The notes under the pieces were generated by a model. The model was not told where the DNA came from, did no database searches, and was given only the letters and a program-made list of their open reading frames with translations. The position numbers and the translations under genes were made by a program. DNA of 64,000 nucleotides from Chimonanthus salicifolius. Taxonomy: Eukaryota; Streptophyta; Magnoliopsida; Laurales; Calycanthaceae. The stretch is taken from contig CM023540.1 of assembly GCA_013350335.1 (NCBI GenBank), forward strand, positions 18,419,828 to 18,483,827, read 5' to 3'. Below are positions 19,801 to 31,473 of the stretch, piece after piece (position 1 is the first letter of the stretch; every line of letters begins with the position of its first letter).

Positions 19801-22800
19801 TGTCACGCCCCGACCCGACCGGTGGACCCGGAACGCGACTGATTTTTTTTTTTGAAAAACTGAACCACAAGCATTCTTACTGGGCCGGATCAACGGTTAG
19901 GCCCAGCGGTTACATATCAGCCCGTTAAGTGGACTCAAACATGTACCATATGCCTGCCCCATAGACAAAGCAAAAACAACACATAGTGTAAACAAGATCA
20001 ACCATTAATTCATCATTACAAAATATTGATTAATCATTCATAACATTGTCTTAAAAAGGCAACATGGCCTATTACAACAATTAAACATAAATTAAGTACC
20101 ACATCCGGTACTTAATTAAAAGACAACGGTTCCAAGAACCAACAGAAAAGATCAGGGCATTCCTCTCCGAGGGAATCCCAAAACACTGCCTTAGCTCAAA
20201 CGCCCTGAGCCTGAAAGAGAGGGTCTTCCTCCTCGGGTTCATTGTCTGAAAGGTGAGTGGTGTGAGCTAACTAGCCCAGTGAAGGATAATTAACAATGCA
20301 CATTAAGTAAATAGTAAAACACGTTAGCAACAGTTCAATATCACATGCTTGATAACAGTAAGCATAATCTCAAAATAAGATAATAACATCATCAAACTAT
20401 CAATCACTGCCATTATCCACCGTAACGCCTGCCGACTACACTGAGACCAGTATTAAGTCCCGACACGGTCAAAATACATCCTTTCAAGTACATCTCCGGC
20501 TCTTAAACGTAGCCGATACCGACACCCTCAAGTCAGCAACTGACGACAGCATTGTCCGCCCATGGTCCAGTAGACATAAACCATCTCTCATATGGCCGAT
20601 ATTGGTTCAATAGCCCAGGTACGTGGAAGCAGTCTTACATACACATACGGTCAACACCGTAATATCAAATCATCACAGCACTCTTACCATAGTGCATCAT
20701 GTATAGGCATATGAGTGGGTTCATCAAAACTGAAACCACTCATTGCTCAACATAACACTTGTTTACAAAATCTGCAGAGTTAAGTTCCCTCACCGTTATC
20801 GTGTGGTTTCGCGGTCTCTGTTCAAACAACATACAAGTGCTCAATCAATATACATAACAAATACGTACATATACGTAGAATTTGGAAATCATATATTTTC
20901 CCACAAAATATCCGGGTTTAATGGAAATGAGTCTCCTACTTGGTTTCTATCCTTTTTAAATCATCCACAAGATAATAATATAATAAACATAAGGGGCTCA
21001 GTCCAAACTCATATTGTCTTCTGGGCATTGACCAGATTGACTTATTGAGTGAGGTCTAGATCCTCGGGTCACTTCTCGGTTGTCTTCTGGATAGGACCAG
21101 AGCTGACATTTTGAGTAGGCCTCGAGGTCACTCAGTACCCGACTATAGTGTCGTCCTGAAAGTGAATCACTCAGTTCCCGACTAGTGTCGGACTGAAAGC
21201 GTATACAATAGTATTTACACTATAAATAATAAGAGGAAAATGGGTTAGTACAATTTTAATTAACAAGGGGGGGGAGGGGTATAAATCATAACAAATAATT
21301 AAACATATTAAATAATCATCAATATTAGCCAAAAACAATCTTCCAACAATATTTTATCATTTTCAAAACGGGTTCCTCGGAACATCACCTCGGAACAGGG
21401 TGCAGTGGCTTCGGATCATCCGAACCACTCTAAACTGAGTCACTGGCCTCGGAACTTGGGGCCTGACTTCGGATCGTCCGAAGACTGGGTCTCAGACCGT
21501 CCGAAGTCCATCCGAAACAGGAAAACAGAAAAACAGAAGTCTCGGTGAGTCTATAAGGCTCGGAACGTCCGAAGACTGGGTTCGGACCTTCCGAAGAGGT
21601 TCGGACCTTCCGGGCTGGCTCGGTCCTTCCGAAAGGGGTCTAGCTCGCCTCGGGCGGACTGGGCTTCGGGTTGAAGCTCGGAACGTCCGAGGGTCACTGC
21701 TCGGACCGTCCGAAGATCGACTCTCGGACCTTCCGAGAGTCGTCTTCTCCAACTGTCTGCAGTAATAGACAGTCACGGCGGAAACAGAGTGAAATGCGAT
21801 TCCAGAAAGGGAGGGCTTCCCGGATTCGGTTTTCACATCCGTCTGGTCTGATGGACTCCTCTGGGAGTCCTCTTTCCATAGGGAGAAGTTTGGAGCTCAG
21901 AAGCTCAAAAGGCCATCCGATTTTAAGGTAAATTCCTCACGGGTACATGAAACCCATGGTTTTCCTTAAAACTTAAAACTTGTTTTTCTCAATCAAAACA
22001 GGGTCAAAAACTGATTTTCTGGATTCCAAACTGATTGAAATTTCAAAAGGAATACATTGGATACCTCGGTTTTGATTTCTGGGCTGAAATTTGGGTTTTT
22101 GAAATAAAATCTTCCTAAGCTTCGGTTTGCAAACAGTCGGCTGGTTTGGATTTCACAGAGAGGGAAAGAGAAGCAGTTTGCTGGGAGTTGCAGAAGGAAA
22201 CTCGGGCCTGAATTTATAGGCTTTCCAGCCGAAAAATCGGCTGAAACCGATGGGACAGGACGACGGGAGGTGATCATCACCGCCGGAAAACGGGCCGAGC
22301 GGCTAGTGCACACTGCATGGCGTGTGCAGGTTGCTCTGCCTTTGCAGATCAGTCCCCAAATATTTTCCAATTTGCAGAAAGGGCCTTATTTTAAGAAAAT
22401 TGAATTTTAAAACTAGAAATGACAAATTAAAAACTCAAAAACCTGATCCAACCTTACCAATGGGTTGGGTTTTAAAAACCTAGGTCACCATAAAAATTTC
22501 AGAAATTTTCTCTTACTAAAAACCCTTGATTTAAACAAAAATCTTAATTTTCCCAAAATTACTTAATCAAACAAATGTAAAAATAACAAATTTGTAAATC
22601 TTGTTTTGAAGTGAAATGAAATATCTACATCATTCTAAAAATGGTCTAACACCAATTACTATTTTCAAAATTTATCTCTTTCCCGAAATTATTTAAAATA
22701 ATAAAAACTCTCTTTCGGGGTTCCGACGGGCGATATTTAAATATTATTTTCTGAAAATTAAATCATTTCAAAATAATAAATGCAAATCCTTCATTAAGGA

Positions 22801-23033
22801 GAGTGTTATCCACCAATAATAATCACCAAATCACACAATCTACAGAAATATGCACAACAAGTAGTAAATTACCAAAATACCCCTCCAGCTGAACGGGCTG
22901 GATCTCTGAGCTCACGAGCTCGGATTGGGCCTCGCTTGGGCTTTCCTCAAAGCCCTGACCGAAAACTTCGAGATCAACAGGTTAAGCACGGAAATTAAGC
23001 TAAAACATGCTTAATCCGGGGCAGGGTATTACA
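19801..23033 (-). mobile_element. Solo LTR, Ty3/gypsy, 3233 bp
   Basis: It runs from TGTCACGCCCCGACCC to GGGGCAGGGTATTACA in plus-strand reading (the complement starts TGTAATACCC) and is flanked by the perfect duplication CCCTT (19796-19800, 23034-23038). Removing it restores the outer LTR (GAGTTACACCCTTCGGACGG). Its length and content match the 5'-to-3' course of the LTRs at 24187-27370 and 55092-58308. No internal region is present. Short open frames inside are not genes. Confidence 0.92.
21400..21745. repeat. Cluster of short palindromes TCGGA-N3-TCCGA in the LTR
   Basis: About ten interrupted palindromes follow each other, for example CTTCGGATCGTCCGAAG (21467-21483, 7-bp arms) and CTCTCGGACCTTCCGAGAG (21721-21739, 8-bp arms). 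Equivalent clusters occur in the sister LTRs at 23039-23345, 25755-26105 and 56690-57015. The arms are CpG-rich against an AT-rich background. Confidence 0.9.
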
Positions 23034-23850
23034 CCCTTCGGACGGTCCGAGAGCACCTCTCGGACGTTCCGAGCTTCATCCGAAGCCTAGAAACGCCCGA
23101 GGCAAGCTAGACTCGCCCGAATGTTCCGAGCAGAGTTCAGAAGGACCGAACCCCACTCGGACTATCCGAGCCCTACTTCGAATGTTCCGAGACACCAAAC
23201 CCACCGAGACTTGTTTTTCAGATCTTTTCGGTTCGGAAGGACTTCGGATGATCTGAGACCTGATCTTCGGAAGATCCGAAGTTAGACCCAAGATCTGAGG
23301 TCAGTGACTAGTTTGGGTGTGGTTCGGATGATCCGAAGCCACAGTACCTGATTCCGAGGCATATTTCGAGGGACCCAGTTTTTAAGTGTAAAATATTGTT
23401 TGATTATATGTTTGTTGCATATGATGTTAGTACCCCATTGTTAATCTAAAAATGTGTACTAACCCTCTTCTCTTATTACTATAATGTATATACTATTGTA
23501 TTCACTTCCAGGCCGACTCTATTGGTCGGGCACTAAGTGATCTCACTTCCAGGCCGACGCTATATTTGTCGGGCACTAAGTGTAACGACCCGACCCGAAT
23601 ACAGGGCTTAGGGCTTGACTCATTGTGATATTGTCCGCTCTGGGCCTCGCACACAAGCGAGCCCGCACGGTTTTGCATTTAGGCCTGGGCCCACCTGGCC
23701 CGGCCCAAAACGCGTCACATGAGTACAAGGGAGGCCACCCACTTATAAACCTCAAGGCATCCACTCCCACTTCCGATGTGGGATTCACACACCCACACCA
23801 AGCAGCAACTGACGCCCAGGCCCCCCTCTTTCAAGGGTGGGGGTATCACA

Positions 23851-23865
23851 ATCACTCCCCCTAAA
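23851..23865 (-). promoter_or_regulatory. TRIM polypurine tract
   Basis: The complement TTTAGGGGGAGTGAT lies immediately upstream of the 3' LTR start TGTGATACCC, the position expected for plus-strand priming. Confidence 0.75.
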
Positions 23866-23952
23866 GCCTCGAGCCGTCCCCGGCTCGACCCGGTCCAGCT
23901 CAACAACTTTAGGGAAGGAGGAAAGCCCACACAGTCCGAGTGTAGAACCTCG

Positions 23953-23964
23953 GCTCTGATACCA
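23953..23964 (-). promoter_or_regulatory. TRIM primer-binding site (initiator Met-tRNA)
   Basis: The complement reads TGGTATCAGAGC, the standard plant primer site for initiator Met-tRNA, two bases inside the 5' LTR end. Confidence 0.9.
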
Positions 23965-24186
23965 TTTGTAATGACCCGACTCGAATACGGGGCTTAGGGC
24001 TTGACTCAGTGTGATATTGTCCGCTCTAGGCCTCGCACACAAGCGAGCCAGCACGGCTTTGCATTTAGGCATGGGCCCACCTGGACCGGCCCAAAACGCG
24101 TCTCATAAGTACAAGGGAGGCCACCCACTTATAAACCTCAAGGCATCCACTTCTACTTCCGATGTGGGATTCACACACCCACACCA

Positions 24187-27100
24187 TGTCACGCCCCAAC
24201 CCGAAGGGTGGGCCCGGAACGCGACTGATTTTTTTTTTTTAAAGATAAACTAAACCAACTCACAAGCATTCTAACTGGGCCAAATCAACAGTTAGGCCCA
24301 GAGGTCACACACGATCCCAACATGTGGACTCAAACACATACCATAAGTCTACCCCACATAAGAGACATAATAATATCAACACAAAGCATGATCAAATCAA
24401 AACCAACCATTGATTACTACAAACATTGATCCAAAGCCATTACAGAGGCAACAAAGTTTAGTACATCAAATTTACACAAATTAAGTACCACATCCTGTAC
24501 TTAATAAAAGTCAATGGCTCCAAGAACAAACAAGAAAAGATTAGGTCATTCTCCTCCGGGGGAATCCCAAAACACTGCTTCAGCTTATCCACCCTAAGTT
24601 TGATAAAGAGGGTCCTCCTCCTCGGGTTCATCGCCTGAAAGGTGAGTGGTGTGAACTAACTAGCCCAGTGAAGGAAATATAATAATGCAGTTTAAGTAAA
24701 GATATAACAGGTTAGCAACAGTTCAATATCACATGCTTGATAACAATAAGCATAATCTCATATAAATCATCAACATCATCAATTACTGCTATCATCCACC
24801 GTAACGCCCGTCGACTACGCTGAGACCAGTATTAAGTCTCGACACGGTCAAAATACATCCTTACAAGTACATCTCCAGCTCTGACTTAGCCAATACTGAC
24901 ACACTCAAGCCAGCAACTGACGACATCATGGTCCGCCCATGGTCCAGTAGACATAAACCATCTCCCATATGGCCGATATTGGTTCAATAACCCAGGTACG
25001 TGGAAGCAGTCTTACATACTCATACGATCAATATCATAATATCACAATCATCATCAGCACTCTTACCACAGTGCATCATGTCTAGGCACATGAGTGGGTT
25101 CATCAAAATTGAAACCACTCATTGCTCAATACTCATCTCATCATAAAACCTGTTTACAAAATCTGCGGAATTAATTTCCCTCACCGTGATGTGTGGTTTA
25201 CGCGGTCTCTTTTCAAACAACACACAAGTGCACAATCAATATACATAACAAATACGTATACATACGTAGTATTTGGAAATCATACGTTTTCCCACAAAAT
25301 ATCCAGGGTTCTTGGAATTGAGTCTCCTACTTGGTTTCTATCCTTTTTCAATTATTATAATCCACTATATAATAATAGAAAGGGGCTCAGTCCAAAACTC
25401 ATATTATCTTCTGGGCATTGACCAGGTTGACTTATTGAGTTAGGTCTAGATCCTCGGGTCACTTCTCGGTTGTCTTCTGAATAGGACCAGATCTAACATT
25501 TTGAATTAGGCCTCGAGGTCACCCAGTGCCCGACTATAGTGTCGGCCTGAAAGTGAATCACTTAGTGCCCGACCAATAGGGTCGGCCTGGAAGCAGATAC
25601 AATAGTATTTACACTATAAGTAATAAGAGAAAAGGGGTTAGTACATTTTTAATTAACAAGGGGTAATAAACATAGCACATCATAATCACATCAAAAATTA
25701 ATCAAGATTAGACAAAACAACAATCGAACAATATTTTATCACTTAAAAATTGGGCCCCTCGGAACCGGGTATAGTGGCTTCGGATCATCCGAACCAAACT
25801 ATATCTAAGTCACCGACCTCGGAACATGGGTCTGACTTCGGATCGTCCGAAGGTTGGGTCTCGGACCTTCCGAAGTCCATCCGAACCGTTTAAAATCTGA
25901 AAAGAAGTCTCGGTGGGTCTGGATCCTCGGAACGTCCGAAGTCTGGGTTCGGAACGTCCGAGTGGGTTCGGTCCTTCCGAGCTCAGCTCGGTGCGTCTGA
26001 AAAGGGTCTGGCTTGCCTCTGGCGTAACTGGGCTTCGAGTGAAGCTCAGAACGTCCGAGGGTCACTGCTCGGACCGTCCGAAGATCGGCTCTCGGACCTT
26101 CAGAGAGTCGTCTTCCTCCAGCAGACAGTGACGGCAGTCAGACAGTGAAATGCTACTCCGGGAAGGAAGGGCTTCCCGGACTCGATTTTCACATCTAGCA
26201 GGTCTGATGGACTCCTCTGGGAGTCCTCTTTCCACAGGGAGAGGTTTGGAGCTTTGAAGCTCGCTGGGCCACCAGATTTTAAAGGTAAGTCCTCACTGGT
26301 ACACGGTAATCCATGGTTTTCCTTAGATTTTGAAATGGTTTTTGTCACTGAAAACAGGATCAAAATTAGGATTTCTGGATTCAAAACCGATCGTAATTGA
26401 AAGAGGAATGCAATGGATACCTTCACTTGGGTTTCTAGTTTGAAAATTTGGATTTTTGAAAATCTTTTCTCCAAGCTACGGGTGACTGAAAATCAGGAAG
26501 AACAGAGGCTGGGCTTTCTGGTTTTTGAAACAGAGAACAGAGATTAAGGAAGAGAAGAATGTTTGTGGGAGTGAAAACTGAAGGCTCAGGCCAGTTTATA
26601 TAAGAAATCAGTCGGAATTTCGGGTCGGTTGGCCACTGCATGCAGCGGCAGCTGACGTTCCGAACAGTGTAATTCGGTTGCAAATAAGTCCCTGCAGGTT
26701 TTCCATTTTGCAAAAAGGCCCTTGAGTTTAATAAAAGCTGATTTTTACACTAAAGGCAATAATTTAAAAACTCAAAATATTAATCCAACCTTACCGATAG
26801 GTTGGGTTTTGAAAACCTTAGTCACCATAAAAATTTTGGATTTTATTTCTTACTAAAAACCAATGATTTAAATAAAAATCATAATTTACCGATAATTACT
26901 TAAATAAACAAATGTTAAATAAATCATTTTAGAAATCTCATTTTGGGGTGAAATGAAATAACTAGACCATTCTTAAATGATCTAACATAAAATACCAGTT
27001 TCAAAATTTATTTTATTTCCAAAACCCTTTAAAATAATTAATACTCCCTTTCAGGATTTTGACCGGCGAATTTTAAATATCATTTTCTGAAAATAAATTC

Positions 27101-27370
27101 CTTTTAAAATCAGAAATGTAAATCCTTTATTAAGAAGAAAATTATCAACCAATTATAATCATATAATAACATAATTTATAAAATAAAAACAACAAGCAGT
27201 AAATTACCAAAATGCCCCTCCAGCTGAACGAACTGGATCACTGAGCTCACGAGCTCGGATTGGGCCACAATTGGGCTTCCCTCGAAGCCATAACCGTAAT
27301 CCTCGAGATTAACCGGCTAAACAGGATTAATTTAAGCTAACACACGCCTAATCTGGGGTAGGGTATTACA
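24187..27370 (-). repeat. G1 3' LTR, 3184 bp
   Basis: It runs from TGTCACGCCCC to GGGTATTACA in plus reading and is bounded by the TSD on one side and the purine tract on the other. It includes a palindrome cluster (25755-26105) and a short duplicated block around CCCGAC(CAATAG)GTCGGCCTGGAAG near 25530-25595. It is essentially full length compared with the sister LTRs. Confidence 0.93.
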
Positions 27371-27383
27371 TCCTACCCCTCTA
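27371..27383 (-). promoter_or_regulatory. G1 polypurine tract
   Basis: The complement TAGAGGGGTAGGA abuts the 3' LTR start TGTAATACCC. Confidence 0.85.
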
Positions 27384-27417
27384 AAAGAAAATTTCGTCCC
27401 AAAATTTAAAACAACTC

Positions 27418-27744
27418 TTACCTCCTTGGTCTGTAAACAAACCAGGGTACAGCTTCTGCATCGTCGATTCGGGTTCCCACGTCTAATGCTGCACGTCGCG
27501 ATGTTGCCACAGCACTCGCACTAGAGGAATAGACTTCCTCCTGAGCTCGAGTCCGACGCTCTAGAATCTTGACTGGTGCTTCTTCAAAAGTTAGGTCCTC
27601 TGACACTTCGATCTCTTCAAAACTGATCACATGCGACGGGTCAGGCTCGTACTTCCTTAACATAGACATGTGGAATGTACTATGCACTCTCTCCAAAGCC
27701 TGAGGAAGATCCAATTGATAGGCCACTTCATCTATCCTCTTCAA
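27418..27744 (-). pseudogene. G1 pol C-terminus (chromodomain-like), frameshifted
   Basis: The frame contains [21 protein letters not shown] and [12 protein letters not shown], the segment joining integrase to the chromodomain, then [12 protein letters not shown], after which a frameshift scrambles the end. In the sister element G2 the same place continues into [17 protein letters not shown], the Trp-rich chromodomain-like sequence thought to guide integration to heterochromatin. A break near 27745-27765 separates it from the integrase frame. Confidence 0.85.
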
Positions 27745-27765
27745 GATCTCAAAGGGTCCAACATA

Positions 27766-28719
27766 TCAAGGTGATAGTTTTCCCTTACGCCCGAACCGCT
27801 GTACTCCATGACGTGGTGCCACACGTAAGAAAACTCGGTCGCCAACTGCAAACTCCAAAGGTCGTCGCCTTTTGTCAGCATAACTCTTTTGTCTGCTCTG
27901 GGCTGTCTTGAGACGCTGTCTGATCACTTCAACTTGCTCTGACGTCTCACGCACTAGATCAGGCCCTACCAGCGCTTTGTCTCCTACCTCTGTCCAACAA
28001 ATAGGTGACCTGCAAGGTCTGCCATACAGAGCCTTGTAGGGTGCCATCTGCACACTGGAGTGGTAACTGTTGTTGTAGACGAACTCGATCAAAGGCAAGT
28101 GATCTTCCCAACTTCCCTGCATATCCATCACACAAGCTCTTAGCATATCCTTTAAGGTTTGAATGGTTCTCTCTGACTGACCATCCGTCTGAGGGTGAAA
28201 AACAGTGCTGAAGCACAGCTTAGTCCCCAACTCTTCTTGCAATCTTTGCCAAAACCTTGACATGAACCTTGGATCTCTATCACATACAATGGATACAGGC
28301 ACTCCATGCAATCTGACTATCTCCTTCAAATACAGTCTGCTTAGAGTAGCCAAAGAATCCGTCTTCTTGATCGGCAAAAAGTGAGCTGACTTCGTCAATC
28401 GATCGACTATTACCCAAATAACGTCGTTCTTCTTAGGAGACTTAGGAAAACCAGTTACAAAATCCATCGTAATATGCTTTCACTTCCATTCAGCCACTTC
28501 TAAAGGTTGCATCTTTCCACCAGGTCGTTGATGCTCCACCTTCACTTGTTGACAAGTTAAGCACTTCGACACAAAATTTGCTACCTCTCGCTTCATACCT
28601 TTCCACCAGAAAAGTCGCCGCAAGTCACGATACATCTTTGTTCCACCAGGATGCACCGCAAAGCGAGATCGATGAAAGTGATCAAGCACTTTCCTCCTGC
28701 ACTCGTCCGACTTTGGCAC
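27766..28719 (-). pseudogene. G1 integrase, one in-frame stop
   Basis: The upstream frame (28480-28719) holds the HHCC zinc-binding part: HFHRSRFAVHPG and CLTCQQVKVEHQRPGG. A TGA at 28480-28482 stands where related proteins have the second Trp of WKWEH. The catalytic core follows (from 28467): [39 protein letters not shown] and [20 protein letters not shown], so the D, D and E of the DDE triad are visible. The C-terminal region ends [25 protein letters not shown]. Integrase inserts the element cDNA into nuclear DNA. This copy cannot be translated whole. Confidence 0.92.
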
Positions 28720-28764
28720 AAACAGTCTGTCTTTGAAAGTTAGAATTCCGTCCGCCTTGATCTT

Positions 28765-29949
28765 CTAGTCCTCTAGAGTCGCTCCTTCTGAAAGCTGAGT
28801 TGCCAACTCCTTCGCTTCTGGGTTGCTCTGTTGTCCTTCCAACACCAATCTAACTACCTCGGGTTGCAGAACCAAACTATGGATTCTCGCTGACCTGCTT
28901 CCTTCGATCAGCTCCAGATCGTACTCGGACAGAACTTCCAGCATCTTCCACTGCAAGGATGCCATCCTCGCCACGTCGCAGTGAGACTTCCTGCTCAAGG
29001 CATCGGCCACTACGTTGGCTTTCCCTAGGTGATAGGAGAGACTGAAGTCATAATCTCCCAGGTACTCCATCCATCTACGCTGCCTCATATTCAAGTCTTT
29101 CTGAGTGAAGATATACTTGAGACTATGGTGATCAGAAAATACATTGAACTTCTCATCATATAAGTAATGTCTCCACAGCTTTAACGAGAATACAACGGCT
29201 GCCAACTTCAAATCATGAGTCGGGTAGTTCTGTCCATGTCCCTTCAATTTCCTAGAACCATAAGCTACTACCTCCCCCTCATTCATCAACACACAACCCA
29301 AACCAAACTTGGACGCGTCGCAATAAACATCGTAACCTCGTCCTTGGTCGGGTATCACCAACACTGGAGACGTCGTCAACTTCTCCTTCAGCTCCTGGAA
29401 TACTCTTTCACAAGCTTCGCTCCACTCGAACTTGACGTTCTCCCTCGTCAGCCGAGTCATCGGTACTGCGATCTGAGAGAACTGCGGGATAAACTTTCGG
29501 TAATATCCTGCTAATCCCAGAAAGCTCCGGATCTCGAACACGCTCTTGGGACTCTCCCAAGTCTTCACGGTCTCTACCTTCGCTGGATCTACCGAGATTC
29601 CTCCTAGAGACACCACATGTCCCAGAAACTGCACTTGAGTTAACCAAAACTCACACTTGCTCAGCTTAGCGAACAGTTGATGCTCCCAAAGAGTCTGAAG
29701 AACAATCCGCAGATGACGCTCATGCTCCTCCTCTGATGACGAAAAGATCAAGATATCGTCGATGAAGACTATCACGAACTCTCGCAGATACGGTTGAAAC
29801 ACGCGATTCATCAAGTCCATGAACATGGCTGGCGCGTTCGTCAAACCGAAGGGCATCACCACAAACTCGTACAGGCCATACTGCGTCCGAAAAGCAGTCT
29901 TTGGAATGTCTTCCTCTCGAATCCGCAACTGATGGTAACCCGACCTCAA
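28765..29949 (-). pseudogene. G1 reverse transcriptase and RNase H, largest open piece (394 codons)
   Basis: The frame begins inside RT at [18 protein letters not shown] and carries [20 protein letters not shown] and the active site [10 protein letters not shown] (family norm Y/F-V/I-D-D). The thumb and connection follow ([19 protein letters not shown]), then RNase H with [31 protein letters not shown] and [11 protein letters not shown], ending [12 protein letters not shown]. It terminates in TAG at 28765-28767, where the sister consensus would continue into integrase, probably a Trp codon turned stop. It is separated from the RT N-terminus by a one-base insertion near 29965. Confidence 0.93.
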
Positions 29950-30740
29950 ATCGATTTTCGAAAAAACACTTCCATCCCCTCAAAAGATCAAAGAGGTCGT
30001 CTATTATAGGCAACGGATACTTATTCTTAATAGTTACCTGGTTAAGCCGCATGTAATCTATACACATCCTCATCGATCCATCCTTCTTCTTCACAAAGAG
30101 AGCAGGTGCGCCCCACGGCGAGTTGCTCTGACGGATAAAACCAAGCCTAAGAAGCTCTTCTACCTGCGTAGCTAGCTCTCTCTGCTATGTCGGCGCCATC
30201 CGATAAGGTGCCATGGAAATTGGAGATGTTCCTGGTTGTAGGTCTATAACAAACTCTATCTCTCGGAGTGGAGGTAGCCCAGCCAACTGGTCAGAAAAAC
30301 ATCCATAAACTCACACACCACCCGATGAGTAACAGACCCTACACCACCTACATCTTCCCAACCCATGCTTGCCACCACACTACCGAGATACGCCCTAAGG
30401 CCAGAGAAAGTGACTCTCATATTTTCATAGGGTACTAACTTCTCCATAAACCTCTCACCGGTTAAGGAGACCCCACGAATTCTCCTATGAGAGCAGTCTA
30501 TCAAGACTCCAAAAACAGACAACCAATCCATACCAAGGATGTGTCAAAGTCCGTCATTTCTAGAACCAGAAAATCATAGGACAACTTCACTCTGCTAATC
30601 TTCAAAACACATGATCTACACTCTTGGTTCACCAAAGCCTTCTTACCCAAAGGTAAAACTACCATTAACGGGTTAACTACTTCTACCGGTTTCAAACCCA
30701 AACTAACACAACAAGTTGCAATAATCTCATTAGAATTCAT
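29950..30740 (-). pseudogene. G1 protease remnant and RT N-terminus, broken
   Basis: The piece 30501-30740 is the second half of the aspartic protease (LKPVEVVNPLMVV, QECRSCVLKIS); the DTG active-site part present in G2 is gone. The next piece (30256-30531) holds the protease-RT linker (MDWLSVFGVLIDC, VTFSGLR). A one-base loss near 30285 shifts the frame. Further downstream RT is readable as [10 protein letters not shown], an in-frame TAG near 30190, then [21 protein letters not shown] and [13 protein letters not shown]. Another frameshift near 29965 ends it. Confidence 0.88.
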
Positions 30741-30850
30741 TCAAAATTCAAATACAAGTACAAGGGTTAGTAGGGTATGAAAACCCTTCAAAACAACAAA
30801 ACTCAACCCTTATAAAAACAAACTCTCCGAAGCCCCCAACAAACACTAAT

Positions 30851-31354
30851 CTAATCTTCCGAAGAAGATCTTGCCTCATCACCAAAGTAATAGAAGTTGT
30901 CCGGAAAGGCCTCAGACTTGTGTCCGAACACTCCGCACGTTAAGTAGGGTATAATCTCTGGCCCTCCAACGTAAGGACAATCAGTCCTATTACTCCCATG
31001 CCCGCGGAGTCCGCAAACAGGGCAAATTACACCAGTCAGATAGGGGCAGTAGGTGTAGTTGTGGCCCTCCTGATTGCAGAGTTCACACATATAATCTGGG
31101 TACTCGTCCGAAGGCGGAGTAGCCGGAATATACTCAGACAAGCCGTTTTCCCCCACGGACTCTTCTGGAATTGGGATGTCTCCCTCTTCCTCCTCTGGGT
31201 CTGCACCAACATGGTACTCAGGGGACGCTACTTCCATCTCTTCTCCAGGTGCAACCTCATCGAAGTTGGGCACACTGGAATCATCTGAAGAAACCAAGTT
31301 TATCGGGTCGCTAGGGGTCCCTCAGTACTCAAAGTACTCGCTATTGCCTGACAT
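30851..31354 (-). pseudogene. ORF0: acidic triple zinc-knuckle protein upstream of gag
   Basis: A frame between the primer site and the gag position, starting ATG at 31352-31354 (MSGNSEYFEY) and ending TAG at 30851. Codon 11 is TGA, possibly a former TGG. The N-terminal half is very acidic (GEEMEVASPEY, DPEEEEGDIPIPEE). The C-terminal half has CELCNQEGHNYTYC (C-x2-C-x4-H-x4-C), CPVCGLRGHGSNRTDC (last spacing x6) and a decayed third knuckle (TCGVFGHKSEAF). The end FGDEARSSSED is shared with G2 (60897-61030). It is separate from gag, which carries its own two knuckles in G2. Zinc knuckles usually bind single-stranded nucleic acid. I know no standard name for this protein. Confidence 0.75.
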
Positions 31355-31458
31355 ATCTGTATCACCAAACAAAAAGATGTCAAAAACAATAGCAATACTA
31401 AGGCAAAAGCAAGTCTAACTAGGTAGTAACCCATCACAGTCCTAGAGTTTGAGCCTAC

Positions 31459-31470
31459 GCTCTGATACCA
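31459..31470 (-). promoter_or_regulatory. G1 primer-binding site (initiator Met-tRNA)
   Basis: The complement TGGTATCAGAGC is three bases from the 5' LTR end at 31474. Confidence 0.92.
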
Positions 31471-31473
31471 AGC

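Noticed and set aside
23620..24250. Overlapping 70-95 codon frames in the TRIM
   Set aside because: The TRIM LTRs are non-coding by comparison of four LTR copies, and the frames change with the flanks.
20000..27000. CRISPR-like impression from repeated short palindromes
   Set aside because: The palindromes are not equally spaced, have no unique spacers of constant size, and lie in eukaryotic LTRs.
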